From CAYVQU01 sp964453155 (lineage in GTDB: Bacteria; Chloroflexota; Anaerolineae; Anaerolineales; UBA11858): a stretch of DNA of 5,629 nt. Below are positions 1-5,335 of the stretch, in pieces. The stretch spans positions 1 to 5,629 of the forward strand of contig CAYVQU010000264.1 of NCBI GenBank assembly GCA_964453155.1. The letters are read 5' to 3'. The translations under genes and the position numbers were made by a program. The notes under the pieces are model-generated. The model ran no database searches. It was given only the letters and a program-made list of their open reading frames with translations, and was not told the DNA's origin. How positions within the stretch are numbered: position 1 is the first letter of the stretch; every line of letters begins with the position of its first letter.

Positions 1-53
1 TTTTTGAGCCGTTTTTTGCAACTCGGCTCCTATTTGCGCAAAATCTACGTTAA

Positions 54-159
54 GTGCGTAGCGGTTTGTTTTTTTAATGAAATATGAGAGAATTACCGCT
101 ACGCCTGAGCAGATTTCGGTTTAAAAACGGATTATATTTTCAAATACATTCCGAAATCT
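54..159. repeat. Two-hairpin repeat element, copy A
   Basis: This stretch contains two perfect inverted repeats in series. Arms 56-65 (GCGTAGCGGT) and 95-104 (ACCGCTACGC) pair over 10 bp around a 29-nt loop. Arms 111-119 (AGATTTCGG) and 151-159 (CCGAAATCT) pair over 9 bp around a 31-nt loop. Positions 54-122 align without gaps to 5416-5484 in direct orientation, with 49 of 69 bases identical by my hand count, including 13 in a row at 110-122. Both hairpins are recognisable in the second copy. It lies immediately upstream of the small gene starting at 183, so it could be transcribed as that gene's leader. I do not recognise it as a named family. It could be a dispersed chromosomal repeat, a non-autonomous mobile element or a structured RNA. 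Homology to the second copy is well supported; function is unknown. Confidence 0.6.
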
Positions 160-182
160 ACCTAATCAATATGGAGCGAAAA

Positions 183-509
183 ATGATGTGGAAAGAAAAA
201 CTAGAGATATATGATGAACTGATCGCAAAATGCCCCCGGTTTGAGCGAAAAGGGAAAACAGTGCCGTATACGTCTGTGAATGGACATATGTTTTCAATTC
301 TCAACAAAGATGGTGAATTGGGTTTCAGATATTCAAAGGAAGTTCAGGAGAAGTATTTTCAAGAATTTGGAACAACCAATTTCAAATCCCATGGGGCAGT
401 GATGCGCGGTTATGTGTTGATTCCCGACGACATGCTTAAAGATTTGGATAAATTGGCCGAATATCTAAACGAGAGTTTCGATTTTGTGATGACGCTTGAA
501 CCAAAATAA
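183..509 (+). CDS. TfoX/Sxy N-terminal-like small protein
   Basis: Predicted cytosolic protein of 108 residues. The start at 183 is chosen because GGAG at 173-176 sits 6 nt upstream. ATG 186 is also possible. The frame is open back to an ATG at 84, but those extra residues are encoded by the hairpin repeat and have no ribosome-binding site, so they are probably untranslated. The pattern ERKGKTVPYTSVNGHMFS (about residues 21-38), then a Gly-Glu-Leu-Gly-Phe-Arg segment, GAVMRGYVLIPDDML (71-85) and a C-terminal LEPK resembles small proteins usually annotated as TfoX/Sxy N-terminal-like or hypothetical. That fold is named after competence regulators, but this short stand-alone type has no established function and I infer none. 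There is no signal peptide or membrane segment. The family assignment is from memory of sequence patterns and is moderately sure; that it is a real gene is likely. Confidence 0.75.
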   Translation: MMWKEKLEIYDELIAKCPRFERKGKTVPYTSVNGHMFSILNKDGELGFRYSKEVQEKYFQEFGTTNFKSHGAVMRGYVLIPDDMLKDLDKLAEYLNESFDFVMTLEPK

Positions 510-560
510 TCAGGTGCAGCTATCAATGGTGGGGCGGTGATTTTCGCCTAATAATGGGAA

Positions 561-600
561 TCGTCTAATGGTCCTGGTTATCGTCTAATGGTCCTGGTTA
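561..600. repeat. Perfect 20-bp tandem duplication
   Basis: The unit TCGTCTAATGGTCCTGGTTA occurs twice head to tail (561-580 and 581-600) without a mismatch, within the 216-nt gap between the two small genes. The first copy is preceded by GGGAA, so 556-572 (GGGAATCGTCTAATGGT) resembles the acceptor-end/D-arm portion of bacterial tRNA-Gln or tRNA-Glu genes. The remaining tRNA arms are absent. The exact identity of the copies suggests a recent duplication. I see no convincing promoter or terminator in the rest of the gap. Confidence 0.85.
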
Positions 601-725
601 TGGTATAACTTGGTGGCCCACAAAAAATGAAAACTAATTTAGGTGTTGGCTCGCGGCACGTTCGAATAAGCAAGTGTCTGTTGATTCAAAAAATATCCCT
701 TCGGTAACAAAAGAGAAATGGAATT

Positions 726-1019
726 ATGGTAAGAAATTACAAACGCCACAATTTAACTCACAAGGGGAAAAGATCTGAATTTTCTGAGATCCACTACCGG
801 CTCATGTCGGCCGATGTCGGACAATGGATTTGGGTGGGCTGTTATTCTTCGAAGGAAGAAATTACTCGAGTTCGGCGCAGTTTACGCCCTGGCTTGCGAT
901 CAAAGTTTAGGAACTACTTGATTTCGAATAATTTCAGGCTAGAAACATTGCCCGATATCAGCAAAATGACGTTATATGCCCGTAAGGTTGAGATTAAACC
1001 AGATGGTGAAGATGATTAA
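726..1019 (+). CDS. Hypothetical 97-residue basic protein
   Basis: I do not recognise this protein. It starts with a very basic segment (MVRNYKRHNLTHKGKR), followed by a Trp/Tyr-rich stretch around residues 33-41 (GQWIWVGCY). An Arg/Lys-rich stretch (about residues 44-63, including TRVRRSLRPGLRSKFR) comes next, and the tail is acidic (PDGEDD). The composition would suit nucleic-acid binding, but no known domain is visible, so that is only a guess. There is no signal peptide or membrane helix. The ribosome-binding site is mediocre: AGAG at 712-715 lies 10 nt before the ATG. The gene lies 47 nt upstream of the carbonic anhydrase gene on the same strand with no terminator between, so co-transcription is possible. 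AT-rich codon use resembles the gene on its left more than katG. Confidence 0.6.
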   Translation: MVRNYKRHNLTHKGKRSEFSEIHYRLMSADVGQWIWVGCYSSKEEITRVRRSLRPGLRSKFRNYLISNNFRLETLPDISKMTLYARKVEIKPDGEDD

Positions 1020-1066
1020 CCCCAGTTGAAAAGTATCTGGTATCAAGGTGCTTTGGAGTTATTTAA

Positions 1067-1612
1067 TTGAGAACAATTATAAAACCAGTCGAGAAATTAG
1101 CAGATATAAATCCAGAATATCAAAATACACCGATTAGTAAATTGCTGGCCTATCATAATTGGGGGCAAGAGTTCGATGTTTATCAAAAAGCTCAGTTACT
1201 CGTAGGGATGTGTATGGATAATCGCAAACGGTTACGCATTCCGGAAAATTTTGCCTACATCATTCGCTCGGGGGGAGCAAATTTGCGCTATAGCGAGTTT
1301 AAGGTTTCGTATGCAATTGCGGTCGGGGGCGTTACAGCCTTGGCGCTTATTGGGCATAACCAATGTGGAATGGTTAATCTAAACGCCCGAAAAGCTCAAT
1401 TTATCGAGGGGCTCATTGAAAATGCCGGCTGGGAAAAAGATCGAGCGGAAGAACATTTCAGGCACCACGCCCCCATGTTCGAAATTGGGAGTGAAATTGA
1501 ATTCATTTTGAGCGAAGTCAACCGATTGCGATTGCGATTTCCAAAGATATTAGTCGCCCCTTTATTGTATCGAGTTGAAGATAATCAACTCTATTTCATT
1601 CAAGAATCGTAA
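1067..1612 (+). CDS. Beta-class carbonic anhydrase
   Basis: Predicted cytosolic zinc enzyme of 181 residues that interconverts CO2 and bicarbonate. The beta-class hallmarks are all present. Cys49-x-Asp51-x-Arg53 (CMDNR) supplies the first zinc Cys and the Asp/Arg dyad, an RSGGA segment lies at 67-71, and His97-x-x-Cys100 (HNQC) supplies the other zinc ligands. The core I-G-H-N-Q-C-G-M fits the family, and the length is slightly short of the usual 190-230 residues. The start is TTG: GGAG at 1055-1058 sits 8 nt upstream, and the next in-frame ATG (codon 48) would remove the N-terminal helices just before Cys49. It may be co-transcribed with the 97-residue gene ahead of it. The substrate assignment is by motif; some beta-type relatives hydrolyse CS2 or COS instead, which cannot be excluded. 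No clear terminator follows. Confidence 0.9.
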   Translation: MRTIIKPVEKLADINPEYQNTPISKLLAYHNWGQEFDVYQKAQLLVGMCMDNRKRLRIPENFAYIIRSGGANLRYSEFKVSYAIAVGGVTALALIGHNQCGMVNLNARKAQFIEGLIENAGWEKDRAEEHFRHHAPMFEIGSEIEFILSEVNRLRLRFPKILVAPLLYRVEDNQLYFIQES

Positions 1613-1706
1613 CCGTTAGTCCCTAATGCCACGCTAGTTTTTTGTCCGGGGGTTCAATCCGCTTAGCACCTAACCAAAAATTCAATTTCGCGTCGGTTGA
1701 GGACCC

Positions 1707-1853
1707 TTAGGGAGATCCATCGGCGACGCTTGCTCTGAATCCAAAGCACCTCGACAGCTTTTCTGCGATCGTGCTTTTGCCACTACAAGGTGATCCGCCC
1801 AATATATAGGCTTGAGAGAAAATCTCGCCATTTTTGTCGGTATTTTTTGACAT
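1707..1853 (-). pseudogene. Truncated P-loop kinase-like gene, 5' fragment
   Basis: Reading the minus strand from ATG at 1853 gives 48 codons that begin MSKNTDKNGE and contain AYILGGSPCSGKSTIAEKLS (residues 15-34). The Walker A motif is G-G-S-P-C-S-G-K-S-T. This is the start of a small P-loop kinase/ATPase of the type that opens with a GGSPCSGKS strand-loop-helix. GGGAG lies 7 nt upstream of the ATG, an excellent ribosome-binding site, which argues this was a genuine gene start. After residue 40 the expected continuation (a short strand and an acidic DD-like motif) is missing and TAA follows at 1709-1707. None of the three frames downstream to 1613 resumes anything kinase-like. So the 3' part has been lost, with a breakpoint roughly at 1730-1740. 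It lies 149 nt downstream of oxyR on the same strand. A functional 48-residue peptide is possible but unlikely. Confidence 0.65.
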
Positions 1854-2002
1854 TTTCTTTCTCCCTCATCAAAGAGCAATTCGGACAATTCCAGACTCGG
1901 CACAAAATATTTGGCAACTTTCTTGAGTAATTGTACCAACGCTCTCCCAATCCTATTTAATCTGGGGTCTTTGGGATTATCAGGGGTTATGACCGAATAA
2001 AC

Positions 2003-2902
2003 CTACTCATCAATCTGTGAGGGATACTCCGAACGAACAATCTCAACGAACTGCCGCGTCAGAAACGATTGATTTCGTTTGGCGTGAGTTGCAGCGACAA
2101 TTTTTCGCTGCGGCAGGGGGCCACCACTGATCTGCCGATAAACGACCTGATCGACTGGTTCTGTAATGGCTAGGGCCTGGGGCACCAGGGAGACACCCAA
2201 TCCCATCGCAATACAATTATGGACCGTGGAAAGCTGCGAGGTATAGCAAACAATATTTAAGGCTACATCTTGTTGATAACAAAAAGATTGTACTTGCTCT
2301 CCTAAACAGTGAACTTCGCTGAGCACGATGAACGGAAAATTATCCAACTCCCGGGCTCTTATTGAAGTCCGACTGGCAATTTCGTATTCTGGGGATGAAG
2401 CGACCAACAAGGTCTCGGTTAGCAACTCATCGGTGTGAATTAATTTATTTTTGATCGGCAAGCTCGTAATCCCCACATCTAATTCGGCAGAAATAAGCTT
2501 TCGAACGATCTCCTCGGTCATGTCCTCATGGACTTCCAGCGAAGCAGCTGGAAATTCTTGCCCAAACCGCCGGATAACTTGAGGCAATACAAAGGGTGAA
2601 ATTGTGGGGATAAATCCAACCGCCAGCGATCCCTGTCCCGCTTGAATATCCATTTGTATATCCATCTTGATTCCATCAACTTCTTCTAAAATAGTCCGGG
2701 CTTTGGGAATCAACAACCTGCCAGCCTCGGTCAATACAATTTTTCGGCCCAACCGGTCAAATAACAGGTGACCCATTTCGGTTTCTAGTTTTTTAATTTG
2801 CTGGCTCAAGGAAGGCTGGGCAACGTTGCAGCGAGCTGCCGCCCGGCTGAAGCTTCCGGTCTCAACGATTGCAATAAAATACGCTAATTGGTGAATTTCC
2901 AT
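2003..2902 (-). CDS. oxyR: OxyR, peroxide-sensing LysR-family regulator
   Basis: Predicted cytosolic transcription factor of 299 residues. An N-terminal winged helix-turn-helix (about residues 1-60, with GSFSRAAARCNVAQPSLSQQ at 17-36) is joined by a linker helix to a LysR-type sensor domain (about 90-299). Cys199 and Cys208 lie in HCLGEQVQSFC, the same numbers and spacing as the E. coli OxyR disulfide pair. His198 and the IPT segment ending at Thr100 near the peroxide pocket are also kept. It should therefore form an intramolecular disulfide on meeting H2O2 and activate target genes. The start at 2902 has GGAAGGA 5 nt upstream. An upstream in-frame start at 2950 lies inside the operator and is rejected. 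It is divergent from katG across a 176-bp control region containing its own binding site, implying control of katG and negative autoregulation. No terminator is visible downstream. Confidence 0.95.
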   Translation of the reverse strand: MEIHQLAYFIAIVETGSFSRAAARCNVAQPSLSQQIKKLETEMGHLLFDRLGRKIVLTEAGRLLIPKARTILEEVDGIKMDIQMDIQAGQGSLAVGFIPTISPFVLPQVIRRFGQEFPAASLEVHEDMTEEIVRKLISAELDVGITSLPIKNKLIHTDELLTETLLVASSPEYEIASRTSIRARELDNFPFIVLSEVHCLGEQVQSFCYQQDVALNIVCYTSQLSTVHNCIAMGLGVSLVPQALAITEPVDQVVYRQISGGPLPQRKIVAATHAKRNQSFLTRQFVEIVRSEYPSQIDE

Positions 2903-2920
2903 TGGTATCCTTCCATCAAT

Positions 2921-2968
2921 ATAGATTTTAACTATAGAACATATAGGCAACTGATATTTTACAACTAT
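2921..2968. promoter_or_regulatory. OxyR operator with five 11-bp-phased boxes
   Basis: ATAG (2921), CTAT (2932), ATAG (2943) and ATAT (2954) are each separated by exactly 7 nt. This matches the known OxyR consensus ATAG-N7-CTAT-N7-ATAG-N7-CTAT at 15 of 16 specified positions. A further CTAT at 2965 continues the same 11-bp phase. The first four boxes end at 2957, directly against the proposed katG -35 element. They also cover the start of the proposed oxyR transcript, which fits activation of katG and repression of oxyR. The site is seen directly; occupancy and effect are inferred from the E. coli system. Confidence 0.9.
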
Positions 2969-2986
2969 ACATTTATTTTGTACAAT
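2958..2986 (+). promoter_or_regulatory. katG promoter
   Basis: The -35 element TTTACA (2958-2963) and the -10 element TACAAT (2981-2986) each match the sigma70-type consensus at 5 of 6 bases and are separated by an ideal 17 bp. Transcription would start near 2993, leaving a leader of about 86 nt before katG. The OxyR boxes end one base before the -35, as expected for an activator touching RNA polymerase. Confidence 0.7.
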
Positions 2987-2991
2987 CTCAA
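2964..2991 (-). promoter_or_regulatory. oxyR promoter, overlapping the katG promoter
   Basis: On the minus strand, TTGAGA (2991-2986) and TATAGT (2969-2964) match the -35 and -10 consensus at 5 of 6 bases each, with a 16-bp spacer. The predicted start is near 2957, at the edge of the OxyR boxes, so bound OxyR would cover the initial transcribed region. The two promoters share 2964-2986, so polymerase could serve only one at a time. Confidence 0.55.
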
Positions 2992-3078
2992 TATCGAAGT
3001 ACTCAATAAACTTATACCAACCATCGGGGGTTTAGCCAGCGTCTAGGTCAGTAGTTTATCAATAAAAGGAGAACAGGA

Positions 3079-5268
3079 ATGAGTAAAGAAAGCAAGTGTC
3101 CGGTGAATCATAATCCCATTGCCGGGGGTGGTGGCACCTCAAACCAGGATTGGTGGCCGAATCAATTGAATTTGGGAATTTTGCACCAACATTCTTCAAA
3201 ATCAAATCCGATGGGTGAGGGATTTGACTACGCGGCAGAATTCAATAAACTTGACCTGGATGCGCTGAAGCAAGATCTATACGCCCTGATGACCGATTCG
3301 CAAGACTGGTGGCCAGCGGACTATGGCCACTATGGCGGCCTTTTCATCCGGATGGCTTGGCACAGTGCTGGAACCTACCGCACTGGTGATGGCCGCGGGG
3401 GTGGTGGCACTGGAAATCAGCGCTTCGCGCCCCTCAACAGTTGGCCGGACAACGTCAACCTCGACAAGGCTCGCCGCCTGCTCTGGCCGATCAAGCAGAA
3501 ATATGGCAATAAAATTTCTTGGGCCGACTTGATGATTCTCGCTGGTAATTGCGCGTTGGAATCAATGGGGTTCAAGACCTTCGGCTTCGCTGGGGGGCGC
3601 GCAGACATTTGGGAACCCGAAGAAGATATTTACTGGGGCACCGAAACCGAATGGCTGGACGACCAACGCTACTCCGGGGAACGGAATCTCGAAAACCCTC
3701 TCGCCGCCGTGCAAATGGGACTGATTTACGTAAACCCCGAAGGTCCAAATGGAGAACCTATTCCAGCTGCGTCGGGACATGATGTGCGCGCGACTTTCGG
3801 TCGGATGGCGATGAACGATGAAGAGACCGTCGCCCTGATTGCCGGGGGGCACACTTTTGGTAAAGCCCACGGCGCGGGAGATCCAGACCAGGTCGGACCA
3901 GAGCCGGAGGGTGCCAGCATTGAGGATCAGGGATTGGGCTGGAAAAGCAGCTTCGGCAGCGGCAAAGCCGGCGATACGATCAGCAGCGGAATCGAAGGGG
4001 CTTGGAAACCCAACCCGACTCAATGGGACATTGGCTATTTGAAGGTGTTGTTCAAATATGAATGGGAATTACTGAAAAGTCCGGCCGGAGCTTATATCTG
4101 GCTGGCAAAGGATGTTGACGAAGATGATATGGTCGTTGATGCCCATGATCCGACCAAAAAACATCGCCCGATGATGACGACCGCCGACCTTTCGCTGAAG
4201 TTTGATCCGGTCTATGAAAAAATTGCGAAGCGTTTCCTTGAAAACCCGGATGAATTTGCCGAGGCCTTTGCCCGAGCCTGGTTCAAACTCACCCATCGCG
4301 ATATGGGTCCGCGTTCCCGCTATCTTGGACCTGAAGTTCCTGAAGAGGAGCTAATCTGGCAGGATCCACTGCCGGCGGTTGATCATGAAATCATTACTGA
4401 CCAGGATATTGCCGATCTCAAAGGGAAAATTCTAGCTTCAGGTTTGTCAATCTCAGAATTGGCCTCAACCGCGTGGGCCTCAGCCGCAACATTCCGCGGT
4501 TCTGACCTGCGGGGTGGAGCTAACGGCGCGCGCATACGTCTGGCACCGCAGAAGGATTGGGAGGTTAACCAGCCAGCCCAACTGGCGAAAGTGTTGGAAA
4601 CACTCGAAGAGATCCAACAGACCTTCAATGCAGCCCAATCTGGTGGGAAAAAAGTATCACTCGCAGACTTAATTGTCTTGGGTGGGAGTGCAAGTATTGA
4701 GTTAGCCGCGCAAAATGCCGGTTACGAGGTAACCGTACCCTTCGCGCCCGGCCGCACCGATGCCGCCCAAGAACAAACCGAAGTGGAATCATTTGCCGCG
4801 CTCGAGCCGGTGGCTGACGGATTCCGCAACTACCTGAAGACGAAATACGCAATTGCTGCTGAAGAATTACTGGTCGACCGAGCCCAATTGCTGACCCTGA
4901 CCGCGCCCGAGATGACAGTTTTGGTGGGTGGGATGCGGGTTCTTAATACCAACTTCGGCCAGTCTCAGCATGGAGTCTTCACTACCCGACCCGAAACACT
5001 GACCAACGATTTCTTTGTCAACCTGCTCGACATGGGCACGGCGTGGTCGGCTAGCGCCCAAGATGAGGCTGTATTTGAAGGTCACGATCGGGATTCCGGA
5101 GAGCTAAAATGGACCGCCACTCGGGTTGATCTGATCTTTGGTTCGAACTCCCAACTCCGCGCCCTGGCCGAAGTCTACGCTCAAGATGATGCGAAAGAGA
5201 AATTCGTCCAAGACTTTGTAAAGGCCTGGAGCAAAGTGATGACCGCCGATCGCTTCGACCTAGCCTAA
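3079..5268 (+). CDS. katG: Catalase-peroxidase KatG
   Basis: Bifunctional haem enzyme of 729 residues, the usual full length. It breaks down H2O2 to water and oxygen and also acts as a peroxidase. The N-terminal domain (about 45-425) carries the active site. Distal Arg91, Trp94 and His95 lie in FIRMAWHSAGTYR. Trp94, Tyr217 (LIYVNPEG) and Met243 (GRMAMND) form the Met-Tyr-Trp crosslink needed for catalase activity. The proximal haem ligand is His258 (AGGHTFGKAHG), with its hydrogen-bonding partners Trp309 and Asp370 (TTAD). Arg407 (HRDMGP) corresponds to the mobile arginine switch. The C-terminal domain (about 435-729) is the inactive duplicate that stabilises the fold and is complete. There is no secretion signal, so the enzyme is cytosolic. 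The start at 3079 has AAAGGAG at 3065-3071, 7 nt upstream. The OxyR operator upstream implies peroxide induction, and a strong terminator follows 19 nt after the stop. Its base composition is more GC-rich than the small genes on the left. Confidence 0.98.
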   Translation: MSKESKCPVNHNPIAGGGGTSNQDWWPNQLNLGILHQHSSKSNPMGEGFDYAAEFNKLDLDALKQDLYALMTDSQDWWPADYGHYGGLFIRMAWHSAGTYRTGDGRGGGGTGNQRFAPLNSWPDNVNLDKARRLLWPIKQKYGNKISWADLMILAGNCALESMGFKTFGFAGGRADIWEPEEDIYWGTETEWLDDQRYSGERNLENPLAAVQMGLIYVNPEGPNGEPIPAASGHDVRATFGRMAMNDEETVALIAGGHTFGKAHGAGDPDQVGPEPEGASIEDQGLGWKSSFGSGKAGDTISSGIEGAWKPNPTQWDIGYLKVLFKYEWELLKSPAGAYIWLAKDVDEDDMVVDAHDPTKKHRPMMTTADLSLKFDPVYEKIAKRFLENPDEFAEAFARAWFKLTHRDMGPRSRYLGPEVPEEELIWQDPLPAVDHEIITDQDIADLKGKILASGLSISELASTAWASAATFRGSDLRGGANGARIRLAPQKDWEVNQPAQLAKVLETLEEIQQTFNAAQSGGKKVSLADLIVLGGSASIELAAQNAGYEVTVPFAPGRTDAAQEQTEVESFAALEPVADGFRNYLKTKYAIAAEELLVDRAQLLTLTAPEMTVLVGGMRVLNTNFGQSQHGVFTTRPETLTNDFFVNLLDMGTAWSASAQDEAVFEGHDRDSGELKWTATRVDLIFGSNSQLRALAEVYAQDDAKEKFVQDFVKAWSKVMTADRFDLA

Positions 5269-5287
5269 AACTACGTTTAGCCGATCT

Positions 5288-5335
5288 TACACAACCAAAA
5301 AAGCCATCCGATCGGATGGCTTTTTTGGTTGTGTA
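5288..5335. terminator. Bidirectional terminator, 48-bp perfect palindrome
   Basis: The core GCCATCCGATCGGATGGC is flanked by A6 on the left and T6 on the right. The symmetry continues outward through ACAACC/GGTTGT to give two 24-nt arms with no mismatch. Either RNA strand folds into a GC-rich stem followed by a U-run, so it should stop katG transcripts and any transcript arriving from the right. It begins 20 nt after the katG stop codon. Confidence 0.92.

Noticed and set aside
49..55. Integron attC-like core GTTAAGT
   Set aside because: No matching RYYYAAC partner at the right distance, no cassette spacing between genes (only 47 nt at 1020-1066) and no integrase.
1..123. Minus-strand open frame running off the left window edge
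   Set aside because: No start codon with a ribosome-binding site and a stop just upstream; too short to call.
84..182. N-terminal extension of the TfoX-like gene to ATG 84
   Set aside because: No ribosome-binding site, it lies in the hairpin repeat, and the family-like sequence begins only after 183.
553..668. Possible tRNA gene (5' part near 556, GTTCGAAT at 660)
   Set aside because: Spacing is too long and acceptor and anticodon stems cannot be paired.
1613..1650. Terminator after the carbonic anhydrase gene
   Set aside because: There is a T-run at 1638-1643 but no stable stem in front of it.
1645..1665. T-arm-like GGTTCAATCC
   Set aside because: Flanking bases do not form the 5-bp stem; no tRNA body around it.
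1682..1939. Minus-strand 85-codon frame with TTG start
   Set aside because: It overlaps the kinase fragment in another frame and shows no recognisable motif; the kinase frame has the better ribosome-binding site and a real Walker A.
2903..2950. oxyR start at 2950, adding 16 residues
   Set aside because: It overlaps the OxyR operator; the start at 2902 has a strong ribosome-binding site and aligns the cysteines to 199/208.
3006..3059. 7-bp inverted repeat (ATAAACT/AGTTTAT) in the katG leader
   Set aside because: Short and AT-rich with a 40-nt loop; expected by chance.
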